Shown: one piece after another, positions 43,670-53,303 of the stretch
Numbering within the stretch: the first letter of the stretch is position 1
Layout: every line of letters begins with the position of its first letter
NCBI RefSeq assembly: GCF_001426345.1
Contig: NZ_LMEM01000001.1
Location: forward strand, 458,264-522,263
Reading direction: 5' to 3'
Source of the DNA: Devosia sp. Root436
Lineage (GTDB): Bacteria; Pseudomonadota; Alphaproteobacteria; Rhizobiales; Devosiaceae
Length of the DNA stretch: 64,000 nucleotides
Notes under the pieces: generated by a model
What the model was told of the DNA's origin: nothing
The model's database searches: none
The model's input: the letters and a program-made list of their open reading frames with translations, nothing else
Translations under genes and position numbers: made by a program

Positions 43670-44425
43670 TCAAGCCGCCAGCGTCACCACCACGGCCCCG
43701 CGCGGGGTGGCCACTATCGTATGCTCATATTGCACGCAGGGCGCGCTCGGGCGGCTCACCAGCGTCCATTCGTCGTCGTCCGACTTCTGGTCGGCCATTT
43801 TTCCACCGAGCGACAGGAACGGCTCGATGGTGAAGACCAGGCCATTGGTCATGCGGCGGCGCTCCGACCGGTCGGGCCAGGTGGCGATTTCGCCCGGCTC
43901 GTCATGCAGGCTATCGCCGACGCCGTGGCTGGCCAGGTTGTGGATCAGCGTATAGCCACCTTTTTTCGCAAATTTGCCGATAGCCTCACCGATATCGGCC
44001 AGCGGAGCGCCGGCCTTCACCGCATTGATGCCGGCCCACATGGCCTTCTTGCCGTCGCGGCAGAGCGCCACCAGACGCTTGTCACCCTCGCCGAGGACGA
44101 ACGAAGAGCCGCAATCGGCGTAGACACCGTCCTTGACCGCCGACACGTCGATATTGACCAGGTCCCCCTCACGCAACACCCGGTCACCGGGAATGCCATG
44201 GGCGATTTCCTCATTCACCGAAATGCAGGTGGCCCCGGGGAAGTCGTAGGTCACGACCGGGGCGGACAGCGCGCCGTTTTCGGCCAGCAGCCTGGCGCCG
44301 ATCTCGTCCAGTTCCCCCGTCGTCATGCCCACGCGCATGGCCGAAGCCATGGCGTCGCGGGTGATGGCGCAGATACGCCCGATGGCCTTGAGCTTTTCGA
44401 GCTGTTCTTCGGTGGTGATGGTCAA
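43670..44425 (-). CDS. map: Type I methionine aminopeptidase
   Basis: A 251-residue metalloenzyme that removes the initiator Met. Landmarks are SVNEEIAHGIPGDRVL, the metal ligands in NIDVSAVKDGVYADCG, LASHGVGDSLHDEPGEI, FTIEPFL and QYEHTIV. The start is probably the TTG at 44425, four bases after the pgi stop, with AAGG nine bases upstream; the ATG at 44482 would sit inside pgi. Last gene of the pgi-map pair. Confidence 0.9.
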   Translation of the reverse strand: MTITTEEQLEKLKAIGRICAITRDAMASAMRVGMTTGELDEIGARLLAENGALSAPVVTYDFPGATCISVNEEIAHGIPGDRVLREGDLVNIDVSAVKDGVYADCGSSFVLGEGDKRLVALCRDGKKAMWAGINAVKAGAPLADIGEAIGKFAKKGGYTLIHNLASHGVGDSLHDEPGEIATWPDRSERRRMTNGLVFTIEPFLSLGGKMADQKSDDDEWTLVSRPSAPCVQYEHTIVATPRGAVVVTLAA

Positions 44426-44429
44426 GCGA

Positions 44430-46061
44430 TCAGGCCTTGTTGGCGAGGTAATAGGCGAGCAGGCCCTGGGTGGAACTGTCATGCCCCTCGCCCGTCTCCT
44501 TGCCCTCGACCTTGGGCAGCAAAGCCTTGGCGAGTTGCTTGCCCAGTTCCACGCCCCACTGGTCGTAGGAATTGACGTTCCAGATCACGCCCTGGGTGAA
44601 GACCTTGTGTTCATAGAGCGCAATCAGCGACCCCAGGGTCTCGGGCGTCAGCTGTTCGTAGAACAGCGTGTTGGACGGACGGTTGCCGGGGAACATCTTG
44701 TGCGGCGTCAGTTCCTTGATATGCGCCTTGTCGAGGCCCTGCGCCTTGAGCTCGGCGACCACTTCCACCTTGGTCTTGCCCAGCATCAGCGCTTCGGATT
44801 GCGCCAGCACATTGGCCACCAGCTTGTCGTGATGCGGCGGCAGGCTTTCATGCGGCCGCGCCGCGATCAGGAAATCCACCGGAATGATATCGGTGCCCTG
44901 GTGGATGAGCTGGAAGAAGGCGTGCTGGCCATTGGTCCCCGGCTCGCCCCAGACCACAGGGCCGGTCGGCCATTCCACCGGCTTGCCGTCCAGTGTCACC
45001 GACTTGCCGTTGCTCTCCATGTCCTGCTGCTGCAGATAGGCCGGGAAGCGGCTGAGACGCTGGTCATAGGGGATCACGGCCTGGGTCGCAAAGCCCCAGG
45101 CATTGCGATACCACACGCCGAGCAGGCCCATGATGACAGGCAGGTTGTCTTCCAGCGGGGCCGACAGGAAATGGCGGTCCATGGCATCGGCGCCGGCCAG
45201 GAACTTGGCGAAATTGTCGTAGCCCACCGCCAGCGCGATCGGCAGGCCGATGGCCGACCAGACCGAATAGCGTCCGCCGACCCAGTCCCAGAAGCCGAAG
45301 ATGCGGTCTTCGCGGATGCCGAACCTGGCGCAGGCTTCGATATTGGTCGATACGGCGACGAAGTGGTTCGGCACGGCCTCTTCGCCCAGCGTGTCGGCGA
45401 TCCAGTCGCGGGCCGAGCCGGCATTGGTCATGGTTTCGTCGGTGGTGAAGGTCTTGGAGGCGACAATGAACAGCGTCTTCTTCGGATCGAGGCGCTTCAG
45501 CGTATCGTGGATATGGGCGCCATCGACGTTGGAGACATAGTGGGCGCGCAGGTCGGCGCGGGTATAGGGTTCCAGTGCCAGCGTGACCATGGCCGGGCCA
45601 AGGTCGGAGCCGCCAATGCCGATATTGACGACATCGGTGAACTGTTCGCCGCCATGGCCGCGGATTTCGCCTGACCGGATGGCGTCGGTATAGGCCTTGA
45701 TGGCAGCCAGCACGCCGCGCACGTCGGGCATCACGTCCTTGCCGTCGACCGGCACCGGCTTGTCGCCCTGGTAGCGCAGGGCCATGTGCATCACGGCGCG
45801 GTCTTCGGTGATGTTGATATGCTCGCCTTCGCACATCTGGTCGCGGCGTTCCTCGACTCCGGCTGATCGAGCCAGCTCGAACAGGGCCGCCATGACGTCC
45901 TCGTCGATGCGGTTCTTGGAATAATCGAGCAGGATGCCGGCGCCCGATGCCGAATAGCGCTTGAAGCGGTTCGGATCGATGGCGAACTGCTCGCGCATCG
46001 TCACCTCGGCGAGGCGCTTGCGGTGCTTCATCAGCGGGTTGAGAGCGGAGCCTTTAGCCAT
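44430..46061 (-). CDS. pgi: Glucose-6-phosphate isomerase
   Basis: A 543-residue cytosolic enzyme interconverting glucose-6-P and fructose-6-[15 protein letters not shown] is PGI signature 1, [20 protein letters not shown] the substrate loop and [17 protein letters not shown] the second signature. The start at 46061 has GAGGA seven bases upstream; the preceding ATG at 46067 is too close. It sits between tgt and map and feeds fructose-6-P to the same pool that GlmS uses. Confidence 0.96.
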   Translation of the reverse strand: MAKGSALNPLMKHRKRLAEVTMREQFAIDPNRFKRYSASGAGILLDYSKNRIDEDVMAALFELARSAGVEERRDQMCEGEHINITEDRAVMHMALRYQGDKPVPVDGKDVMPDVRGVLAAIKAYTDAIRSGEIRGHGGEQFTDVVNIGIGGSDLGPAMVTLALEPYTRADLRAHYVSNVDGAHIHDTLKRLDPKKTLFIVASKTFTTDETMTNAGSARDWIADTLGEEAVPNHFVAVSTNIEACARFGIREDRIFGFWDWVGGRYSVWSAIGLPIALAVGYDNFAKFLAGADAMDRHFLSAPLEDNLPVIMGLLGVWYRNAWGFATQAVIPYDQRLSRFPAYLQQQDMESNGKSVTLDGKPVEWPTGPVVWGEPGTNGQHAFFQLIHQGTDIIPVDFLIAARPHESLPPHHDKLVANVLAQSEALMLGKTKVEVVAELKAQGLDKAHIKELTPHKMFPGNRPSNTLFYEQLTPETLGSLIALYEHKVFTQGVIWNVNSYDQWGVELGKQLAKALLPKVEGKETGEGHDSSTQGLLAYYLANKA

Positions 46062-46070
46062 GATCATTCC

Positions 46071-47198
46071 TCAAAGCGGCGGCAGGTCGCCGGCGGCCCA
46101 TGCCGCGCGCGTCTCTGCCGCAAAATCACTGAACCGGCCGCCCTCGATTGCGCCCCGGCAGCCCTGCACCAGCTCTTGATAATAGGCCAGGTTGATCTGC
46201 GAAAGGATCATCGCGCCCAAAAACTCTTCTGTCTTAACGAGATGGTGCAGATAGGCCCGGCTCCAGCGCCGGCAATTGGGGTTGGGCGAAGCTTCGTCGA
46301 TCGGCCGATGGTCATCCCTATGCCGGGCATTTTTCAGGTTGATGACACCGAAGCGGGCATAGACATGGCCATGCCGGCCGGCACGGGTCGGATGCACGCA
46401 ATCAAACATGTCGATGCCGCGCCCGATGGCGCCGAGAATGTCGTCGGGCTTGCCCACCCCCATCAGGTAACGCGGCCGGTCCTCCGGCAGTTCGGGCGTG
46501 ATCTCCTCGATCACCCGGAACATCACCTCCTGCGGCTCGCCCACGGCGAGACCGCCCACGGCATAGCCGTCAAAACCGATGGAGCGCAGGCCCGCCGCCG
46601 ACTTCGCGCGCAATTCAGGGTCATCGCCGCCCTGCACGATGCCGAACAGTGCGCGATTGAGCTGGTTGTTGAAGGCGGTCTTGGAGCGGTCGGCCCAGCG
46701 CAGCGACAGCTCCATGGCCCGCTCCATTTCCTTGCGCTCGGCCGGCAGCTTCAGGCATTCGTCGAGCTGCATGATGATGTCGCTGTCGAGCAGCGTCTGG
46801 ATCTCAATCGACCGCTCGGGCGTCAGTTCATATGACGAGCCATCGATATGGCTGCGAAAGGTCACGCCCTTTTCGGTCAGCTTGCGGAGCTGGGCCAGCG
46901 ACATGACCTGGAAACCGCCGCTATCGGTGAGGATCGGCCGCTGCCAGTCCATGAAGGTGTGCAATCCGCCCTGGCTGGCCACCCGCTCGGCGCCGGGCCG
47001 CAGCATCAGGTGATAGGTATTGCCGAGCAGGATATCGGCGCCGGTTTCGCGCACCTGCTCGGGATACATGGCCTTGACGGTGCCGGCGGTGCCCACCGGC
47101 ATGAAGGCCGGCGTCTGGATATCGCCGCGCGGCGTGTCGATGCGGCCCCGCCGCGCCATGCCGTCACTGGCGGAAAGTGTGAAGGTGACTTGTTTCAT
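46071..47198 (-). CDS. tgt: Queuine/preQ1 tRNA-ribosyltransferase Tgt
   Basis: A 375-residue enzyme that exchanges guanine 34 for preQ1 in GUN tRNAs. [13 protein letters not shown], the catalytic [18 protein letters not shown] and the nucleophile [14 protein letters not shown] are all present. The usual zinc motif CxCxxC before SRAYLHH reads SPNPNC here, keeping only C309, and the fourth ligand His in the TIHNL position is Ile (SQINLAYYQ). The enzyme may be zinc-free, or this may be clade-typical. Follows queA in the same direction. Confidence 0.95.
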   Translation of the reverse strand: MKQVTFTLSASDGMARRGRIDTPRGDIQTPAFMPVGTAGTVKAMYPEQVRETGADILLGNTYHLMLRPGAERVASQGGLHTFMDWQRPILTDSGGFQVMSLAQLRKLTEKGVTFRSHIDGSSYELTPERSIEIQTLLDSDIIMQLDECLKLPAERKEMERAMELSLRWADRSKTAFNNQLNRALFGIVQGGDDPELRAKSAAGLRSIGFDGYAVGGLAVGEPQEVMFRVIEEITPELPEDRPRYLMGVGKPDDILGAIGRGIDMFDCVHPTRAGRHGHVYARFGVINLKNARHRDDHRPIDEASPNPNCRRWSRAYLHHLVKTEEFLGAMILSQINLAYYQELVQGCRGAIEGGRFSDFAAETRAAWAAGDLPPL

Positions 47199-47246
47199 GC
47201 GGCGGGTTCTAGCGGGTTGGGCGTGTTGCCACAACACCCACCGATC

Positions 47247-47283
47247 CCCCTTCTCCCCTTGAGGGAGAAGGGGCCCGAAGGGC
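47247..47283. repeat. GC-rich hairpin repeat between tgt and queA
   Basis: CCCCTTCTCCC (47247-47257) pairs with GGGAGAAGGGG (47263-47273) over a 5-base loop, followed by CCCGAAGGGC, a second small inverted repeat. I recognise this CCCTTCTCCC/GAGGGAGAAGGGG unit as a repeat common in alphaproteobacterial intergenic DNA. Confidence 0.75.
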
Positions 47284-47297
47284 GGATGAGGGGAAGG

Positions 47298-48383
47298 TCA
47301 GAGGTCATCCTCCGGCTCATCCTGCGCCGCCCGCAGCAGCAGCGACGAATCCCCGTACGAATAGAACCGATACCCCTCGGCGATCGCATGCGCATACGCC
47401 GCCTTCATCACGTCCATGCCCGAGAAGGCGCTCACCAGCATGAACAGGGTCGACTTGGGCAGGTGGAAGTTGGTCATCAGCGCGTCCACCGTGTGGAAAC
47501 GGAAGCCCGGCGTGATGAAGATGTCGGTATCGCCGATGAAAGGCTGCAGCGTCCCGGTTGCCCGCGAGGCGGTTTCCAGCAGACGCAGGCTGGTGGTACC
47601 GACCGCGATCACCCTTCCGCCCAGCGCCTGCTTCGCGTGGATGCGGCTCACCGTGGCGGCGTCGATTTCGCCCCATTCGGCATGCATGACGTGGTCGTCG
47701 GTATCGTCCACCTTCATCGGCAGGAAGGTCCCTGCCCCCACATGCAGCGTCACCCGCTCGATGGTGACGCCCTTGTCGGTGAGCCGTTGCAGCAGGCTTT
47801 CGGTAAAATGGAGCCCCGCAGTGGGTGCCGCCACGGCGCCGTCCTCGGCGGCATAGACGGTCTGGTAATCGACCAGGTCGCGGTCTTCCACCGCCCGCTT
47901 GGCGCCGATATAGGGCGGCAGCGGCATGGCGCCATGCGACTTGATCGCTTCGTCGAGCTGCGCCCCGCCGAGGTCGAATTCCAGTGTTACTTCGCCGGTA
48001 TCGCCCTTGCCGGCGACCCGCGCCACCAGCGCGTCGGCCTGGCCATTGCCCAGTTCGAGCCGATCGAGAAGAGCCAGCTTCTTCGCCGGCCGGGCAAAGG
48101 CGCGCCAGGTATGGGCATCGACGCGCTTATGCAGGTTGAACGACATATTGGCGCGATTTTCGCCCCGTATGCGCGTCCCGCGCAATTCGGCCGGCAGCAC
48201 CCGCGTATCGTTGATAACAAGCACGTCGCCGGGTTTCAGCAGCCACAGCAGGTCGGGCACATGCCGGTCGGACAGGCCGACCTCGGGATCGACCAGCAGC
48301 AGGCGCGCGGAGTCGCGCGGCTCGGCCGGATGGAGGGCGATGAGCTTTTCGGGCAGCTCGAAATCAAAATCGGAAACGCGCAT
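47298..48383 (-). CDS. queA: tRNA preQ1(34) S-adenosylmethionine ribosyltransferase-isomerase QueA
   Basis: A 361-residue enzyme that transfers the ribosyl part of SAM to preQ1 in tRNA, giving epoxyqueuosine. [25 protein letters not shown] is the start, then [29 protein letters not shown] and [14 protein letters not shown] [14 protein letters not shown], with [16 protein letters not shown] near the end. It precedes tgt, the other queuosine enzyme, and follows the cyclophilin genes, a conserved rhizobial order. Confidence 0.96.
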   Translation of the reverse strand: MRVSDFDFELPEKLIALHPAEPRDSARLLLVDPEVGLSDRHVPDLLWLLKPGDVLVINDTRVLPAELRGTRIRGENRANMSFNLHKRVDAHTWRAFARPAKKLALLDRLELGNGQADALVARVAGKGDTGEVTLEFDLGGAQLDEAIKSHGAMPLPPYIGAKRAVEDRDLVDYQTVYAAEDGAVAAPTAGLHFTESLLQRLTDKGVTIERVTLHVGAGTFLPMKVDDTDDHVMHAEWGEIDAATVSRIHAKQALGGRVIAVGTTSLRLLETASRATGTLQPFIGDTDIFITPGFRFHTVDALMTNFHLPKSTLFMLVSAFSGMDVMKAAYAHAIAEGYRFYSYGDSSLLLRAAQDEPEDDL

Positions 48384-48456
48384 GGCCTCACCAATAGGCC
48401 TCGCCTTGTCGAGGGGCGAGGCCGTGGTACGATCGGCGGTCTAACAGAGCAAAGGA

Positions 48457-48936
<480 letters not shown>

Positions 48937-49002
48937 GTTTTGCAACTTTCGGTTGGGAATTTGTGGCCCGCATGTAAGGCCATTGGGCGATTGGCGCAAG
49001 GC

Positions 49003-49132
49003 GGCACGCCTCGTGGTTCGAGGCTCGCGGCGCTCGCACCTCACCATGAGGCTACTTTGAAATCGAGCGATCAGTAGCCCTCATGGTGAGGTGCGAGCCC
49101 TTCGCGAGCCTCGAACCACGAGGGCGTGGCAC
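49003..49132. repeat. 130-bp palindromic intergenic element, copy 2
   Basis: Arms at 49003-49056 and 49073-49132 around a 16-base centre, closely matching copy 1 at 27337-27470 but with a different centre. Its right end lies two bases after the stop of the periplasmic cyclophilin gene, and it separates the two tandem cyclophilin genes. Confidence 0.9.
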
Positions 49133-49134
49133 TG

Positions 49135-49722
49135 CTACTTATATTCGATCACGGCCTTGATGATCTGGTCCGGATTGGCCACGGCGCCGTTCTGTTCCGC
49201 AGGGCCCTTTTCGAGCCCATCCACCAGTTCCATGCCGCTGACCACCTTGCCGAACACCGTATACTGCCCATCCAGGAAGCTGGCATCGGCGGTGGTTATG
49301 AAGAACTGCGAGTTGAAGGAATTGGGATCCTGCGAGCGCGCCGCGCCCAGCACGCCGCGCTGGAAGCTTTCCGAATTGAACTCGGCCTCGACATCGGGCA
49401 GGTCCGAACCGCCCATGCCGGCCATGGAGAGATCAAAACCCTCGGCGCCGGTCTTGCCGAATTTCACGTCGCCGGTCTGGGCCATGAAGCCATCGATGAC
49501 GCGGTGGAACACCACGCCGTCATAGGCGCCCTGCTCGGTCAGCGTGATGACGCGCTCGACATGCTTGGGCGCGAGGGCGGGCAGCAGCTCGATATCGACA
49601 TCTCCGCCCTTGATGGTGAGGATCAGGTGCGGCGTGCCGGTCTGGGCGAAAGCGGGGACGGCAGTCAGCGCCACGGCGCCGATGACGAGGGCGCCGAACA
49701 GGCGGCGGGAAAGGACGGTCAT
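49135..49722 (-). CDS. Periplasmic cyclophilin-type peptidyl-prolyl isomerase
   Basis: A 195-residue cyclophilin with an N-terminal signal peptide (cleavage after AFA, residue ~26). YDGVVFHRVIDGFMAQTGDV and AARSQDPNSFNSQFFIT carry the catalytic residues. An acidic/Gly-rich insertion (about 85-110, GKTGAEGFDLSMAGMGGSD) distinguishes it from the cytoplasmic copy. It folds exported proteins. It overlaps coaD by ATGA and is followed by the 130-bp palindrome. Confidence 0.94.
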   Translation of the reverse strand: MTVLSRRLFGALVIGAVALTAVPAFAQTGTPHLILTIKGGDVDIELLPALAPKHVERVITLTEQGAYDGVVFHRVIDGFMAQTGDVKFGKTGAEGFDLSMAGMGGSDLPDVEAEFNSESFQRGVLGAARSQDPNSFNSQFFITTADASFLDGQYTVFGKVVSGMELVDGLEKGPAEQNGAVANPDQIIKAVIEYK

Positions 49723-50213
49723 TTGCTTTTCAGGGCCTTGAGAACGATTTGCGGAACGAAGGCGGAAATATCGCCGCCCATTTCAGCGATCTGCCGGACC
49801 AATGTGGCCGAGATATGCCGGACCGGGGGGCTGGAGGGCAGGAAAACCGTCTGCAGGTCGGGCGCCATCTGCGCGTTCATGCCCACCATCTGCATTTCGT
49901 AATTGTAGTCGGTGGTGTCGCGCAGGCCACGGATGATCAGCCTGGCACCATGCTCGCGCGCCGCATTGACCATCAGGCCGGAGAAATCGACGATGCGGAA
50001 TTCGGTGTCGGTGCGCTGGCCCACCGGCCCCAGTACCTGTTCGAGAACAGCGATGCGATCCTCGTGCGCAAACAGCGGATTCTTCTTGGTGGCGCTGATG
50101 CCGACGGCAACAACCAGCGTGTCGACCAGCTTGCAGGCGCGCTCGATGACATCGAGATGCCCATTGGTCAGCGGATCGAACGAGCCGGGATAGAACCCAA
50201 CCAGCTTGCTCAT
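49719..50213 (-). CDS. coaD: Phosphopantetheine adenylyltransferase CoaD
   Basis: A 164-residue enzyme catalysing the fourth step of coenzyme A synthesis. GFYPGSFDPLTNGHLDVIERA contains the TxGH nucleotidyltransferase motif; IIRGLRDTTDYNYEMQM and ISATLVRQIAEMGGDI are the family's other landmarks. Its stop overlaps the periplasmic cyclophilin start. It leads the coaD-ppi-ppi-queA-tgt series. Confidence 0.96.
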   Translation of the reverse strand: MSKLVGFYPGSFDPLTNGHLDVIERACKLVDTLVVAVGISATKKNPLFAHEDRIAVLEQVLGPVGQRTDTEFRIVDFSGLMVNAAREHGARLIIRGLRDTTDYNYEMQMVGMNAQMAPDLQTVFLPSSPPVRHISATLVRQIAEMGGDISAFVPQIVLKALKSK

Positions 50214-50289
50214 GACACCCTCCCCATTGTTGTTGCATGGCTTTTGTCATGAGGCGGGATTGCTGGCAAGACGCTGTCGACCGTGCCGC

Positions 50290-50907
50290 TCACGCCCGCT
50301 TCTGCAACGCCAGCCAGATGCCGCCCGCCATCAGGATCACGCCGGAAACGCGGTTCAGCATGCGCACGCGCGCCACCGACAACAGATGCCGGGCCCGGCC
50401 CGCCGCCAGCGCGTAGATACTGTCGCTGATGGCGGCCACCGCCAGGCAGATGAGGCCGAGCGTCATGATCTGGCCGAAGGCCGGGCGGCTGAGATCGACG
50501 AACTGCGGCAGGAAGGCGCTGAGAAACAGCAATGTCTTGGGGTTGGACCAGTTGGTCAGCGCTCCCTGCCAGACATAGCGCCCGATGGGCAGCCGGTCGC
50601 CATCGGCGATGGCGAGCTGGCCGTTGGAGCGGAACATCTTCCAGCCGATCCAGATCAGGTAGCCGGCGCCCGCCAGTTTGATGATCTCGAAGGCGCCGGA
50701 AACCAGCGTCATCACCGCTTCCAGCCCCACGGCGACGACGAAGACCATGCTGACCATGCTCAGCGCCGTGCCCAGGATGGTGAACAGCCCCGCCCGCGTG
50801 CCGCCGGCCAGCGAATTGGCGATCACCACCGAAACCGAGGGACCGGGAATAACGGCAAACAGCAGGCAGGCGAGCATATAGGGCAGGATGATGGTGGCTT
50901 CGATCAC
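50290..50907 (-). CDS. LysE family translocator
   Basis: A 205-residue inner-membrane exporter with about six helices. YMLACLLFAVIPGPSVSVVIANSLAGG is the LysE/RhtB signature region and NWSNPKTLLFLSAFLPQFVD the typical middle loop. It probably exports an amino acid or related metabolite. The start is GTG at 50907 with GGAGGAG seven bases upstream; the ATG at 50937 adds unlikely residues. Confidence 0.9.
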   Translation of the reverse strand: MIEATIILPYMLACLLFAVIPGPSVSVVIANSLAGGTRAGLFTILGTALSMVSMVFVVAVGLEAVMTLVSGAFEIIKLAGAGYLIWIGWKMFRSNGQLAIADGDRLPIGRYVWQGALTNWSNPKTLLFLSAFLPQFVDLSRPAFGQIMTLGLICLAVAAISDSIYALAAGRARHLLSVARVRMLNRVSGVILMAGGIWLALQKRA

Positions 50908-51061
50908 GGCGTGTCTCCTCCGGCCAGAGCAAGCCACTGCGCGCGGCGCTTGGCAAGGGCCGTCGCGAGGCGAATGGTAAAACCTTAACCAGTTGCCACA
51001 TCAAAAAATTAGGCCGGATAGACTAGGACACCAGCAACAACACATCCGACCGGGGACCTGG

Positions 51062-51550
51062 ATGCGCTCCTATTTTGACGGCATGCTGCGCTATTTCGAG
51101 ATTTCGGGGCGCAGCACCCGCCTGCAATACTGGATGTTCTTTGTCGTTCAGTTCCTGCTGACCATTGGGGCGGTGGCTATCGACTACCAGATGGGCGGCT
51201 TCCGGAATCTGAAAAACCCGCAAATGACAGCAATCCTGTTTGTCGGCATCGTGCACTTCATTCCGGGCATCACCGTGGGCGTTCGGCGCCTGCATGATAT
51301 CGGCCGCTCCGGCTTCTGGTATCTGCTCTATTTCGTGCCGTTTGCCGGTCTCGTGCTGCTCTATTGGGCCTGCTGCGCCTCCGAGCCAGGCAGAAACAGT
51401 TATGACGACCCCGCCCCCAACAGCTACGAGCCGCGCTATGGGCAGCCGCGCTACAGCACCATTCCGCGCCAGGTGCGCATGGGCAACAATGCAGCGCGGC
51501 CACCCTCGGTCGGCTATGACGGCCTGGCCGCTCCGGACCGGTTTATCTAG
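51062..51550 (+). CDS. DUF805 family membrane protein
   Basis: A 162-residue protein with three helices: FEISGRSTRLQYWMFFVVQFLL, FIPGITVGVRRLHDIGRSGFWYLL and LVLLYWACCASEPGRNSYDD are the DUF805 landmarks. The C-terminal 50 residues are hydrophilic with Tyr, Pro and Arg. Function unknown. The ATG at 51062 is preferred to an upstream start at 50993 because it coincides with the family start. Confidence 0.86.
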   Translation: MRSYFDGMLRYFEISGRSTRLQYWMFFVVQFLLTIGAVAIDYQMGGFRNLKNPQMTAILFVGIVHFIPGITVGVRRLHDIGRSGFWYLLYFVPFAGLVLLYWACCASEPGRNSYDDPAPNSYEPRYGQPRYSTIPRQVRMGNNAARPPSVGYDGLAAPDRFI

Positions 51551-51569
51551 CGCCGCACGTCGGCAATCG

Positions 51570-52478
51570 TCATTTCTCTGGCACGCCGGCGACTTCGGAT
51601 GGCGATCCCAGCAGGCGCGGTGCGTATTCGGCCAGGCGCTGGGAGATGAAGTCGATGAAAAGCCTCACCCGCTTGGTTCGCCGGGTTTCGCCTTGCGACA
51701 GGATCCACAACGCGCCATGCGACCCGTCGAGCGTGCCGGGCGCATGCACCAGGCCCGGCTCCGTGTCCCCGACAAAGCGGGGCAACGTCCCCACGCCAAT
51801 TCCCTGGCGAAGGGCAGCAAGGTGGGTGGCCGTTTCCGGCGCGCGGAACGTGCCCTCTATCGGGATGTCGCCGCAGCTTACCCATTCGGGAGGCTCGTCA
51901 AACCCTTTGGTGACCCATGGCACATGCGGCAGCGCGCCTGAGGACCATTGCTCCAGCAATGACCTGGACAGATAGGCGCCGATGCGCAGTTCCGGCCCCT
52001 GCAGGCCATGCAGGTTGAGCGGCAGCGCGTCGCGGTCGATCACCACGCGAAGGGCCACGTCGGCTTCGCGGTTGGTCAGGTTCACCGTGGCTTCCGATGA
52101 CAGGATGGTCAGTTCGATCTCTGGGTGGCGCCGGCAGAATTCGGCGAAGTCGGGCATCAGCAGGTGTGTGGCAATCGTCTGGGCCATCGCCACACGCAGG
52201 GGGCCGGCAATGCCTTCGTCCCGCCCCCAGACGAGGCCTTCAAGTTGGCTCGATGAGAGTTCCATCTCCTCGGCCAATGCCAGCACCTCCTGACCCGACC
52301 CGGTCAACTGGTAGCCGGCCGGCTTCTTTTCGAACAGGCGCGCGCCCAGGCGTGCCTCGAGGTGCGAAATCCGGCGCAATACGGTGGTGTGGTTGACCTT
52401 GAGGCTCTCGGCTGCGGATCGCACCGATCCGCTTCTCGCCACGGCCAGAAAAAACCGCACATCGTCCCAATCGATCAC
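51570..52478 (-). CDS. LysR family transcriptional regulator
   Basis: A 302-residue regulator. The winged helix reads DWDDVRFFLAVARSGSVRSAAESLKVNHTTVLRRI, followed by a LysR-substrate domain (about 90-290, SEATVNLTNREADVALRV). The start is a GTG at 52478 with a purine-rich AGGGGG region upstream. It is divergent from the reductase gene at 52651, the usual layout of a LysR regulator and its target; the co-inducer is unknown. Confidence 0.9.
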   Translation of the reverse strand: MIDWDDVRFFLAVARSGSVRSAAESLKVNHTTVLRRISHLEARLGARLFEKKPAGYQLTGSGQEVLALAEEMELSSSQLEGLVWGRDEGIAGPLRVAMAQTIATHLLMPDFAEFCRRHPEIELTILSSEATVNLTNREADVALRVVIDRDALPLNLHGLQGPELRIGAYLSRSLLEQWSSGALPHVPWVTKGFDEPPEWVSCGDIPIEGTFRAPETATHLAALRQGIGVGTLPRFVGDTEPGLVHAPGTLDGSHGALWILSQGETRRTKRVRLFIDFISQRLAEYAPRLLGSPSEVAGVPEK

Positions 52479-52532
52479 CGTTCGGCCCCCTGCCGCAAAA
52501 ACGCAAGGTACCACGAGACCCGGTGCAGGGGT

Positions 52533-52548
52533 GGTGCATTTTCGCACC
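52533..52548. promoter_or_regulatory. Candidate LysR operator: GGTGC-N6-GCACC
   Basis: A 5-bp inverted repeat (extendable to seven with one mismatch) around ATTTTC, in the 172-base gap between the divergent LysR gene and reductase gene. Fits the partial dyad bound by LysR-type dimers; not proven. Confidence 0.4.
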
Positions 52549-52650
52549 GCCCTTGTGTGGCGTTTCCCACTGAGGCTCGCGCTTTATCGAACCTAGCTCT
52601 GGGCAGGACGCGCCGGCAGCGGTCGGCGTGCCAACCAAAGGAGCAGTTTT

Positions 52651-53250
52651 ATGAGCTACGCAATTATCGGTTTCGGCGAGATCGGTCAGGTTCTCGCCAG
52701 GGCGTTTGCCCGCAAGGGCGTCGAAGTATCGGTTGCAACGACGCGCGACCCGAAGAGCTTTGCCGCCGTCGCGGCCGCGATCGGACCCGGAATTATTCCC
52801 AAAACACTCGCGGAAGCGGTCAAGGCGGACGTCATCTTTCTGGCCGTCCGTTACGGATCGCACCCCGATGTTGCGAAGGCGCTTCCCAACTGGCAGGGCA
52901 AGACCATTGTCGACGTGACCAATGCCTATGGTGTGCCGCTTGAAGAACTCGGCGGACAGCCGTCCGCCAAGGTCGTCGCCCAGGCTTTTACCGGCGGCAA
53001 GCTGGTCAAGGGTTTCAACCATCTGGCCGCTGCGGTCCTTGGCCAGGATCCGGCCGTACAGGGCGGCCGCCGAGTCGTGTTCCTGGCGAGCGACAATGAC
53101 GGCGCCGCTGCGGAGATTGCAACGGTTGCCGAAAAGCTGGGATTCGCGCCGATCAAGCTGGGCGGGCTTTCAGAAGGGGGCCTGCTGGTGCAGGCGCACG
53201 GAAAGAGCTGGGGCCACCTGATCTTCAAGGACTTGGTCAAGTTCGACTGA
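52651..53250 (+). CDS. NADP-binding oxidoreductase, F420H2:NADP+ reductase-like
   Basis: A 199-residue Rossmann protein. YAIIGFGEIGQVLARAFARKG is the NADP-binding start, then VIFLAVRYGSHPDV and TGGKLVKGFNHLAA. Relatives include NADPH:F420 reductases, but most proteobacterial members have no known F420 and probably use another partner or act as a ferric-reductase-like dinucleotide enzyme. AAGGAG precedes the ATG at 52651. It is probably regulated by the divergent LysR gene. Confidence 0.8.
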   Translation: MSYAIIGFGEIGQVLARAFARKGVEVSVATTRDPKSFAAVAAAIGPGIIPKTLAEAVKADVIFLAVRYGSHPDVAKALPNWQGKTIVDVTNAYGVPLEELGGQPSAKVVAQAFTGGKLVKGFNHLAAAVLGQDPAVQGGRRVVFLASDNDGAAAEIATVAEKLGFAPIKLGGLSEGGLLVQAHGKSWGHLIFKDLVKFD

Positions 53251-53277
53251 TGTCGCCAGAACCATTCCAGAAAAACC

Positions 53278-53302
53278 AAGGGGCGCCGGAGCGCCCCTTT
53301 TT
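53278..53302 (+). terminator. Intrinsic terminator between the reductase and gyrA
   Basis: AAGGGGCGC (53278-53286) pairs with GCGCCCCTT (53291-53299) around loop CGGA, followed by TTTC. It lies between convergent genes and has A/T-rich flanks on both sides, so may work in both directions. Confidence 0.85.
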
Positions 53303-53303
53303 C

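Noticed and set aside
48384-48456. preQ1 riboswitch before queA
   Set aside because: The 73-base gap shows no recognisable preQ1 aptamer, and queA appears to be read through from the cyclophilin genes.
50980-51000. CtrA binding site (TTAACC half-sites near 50986 and 63330)
   Set aside because: Only half-sites are present; the TTAA-N7-TTAA full form is absent.
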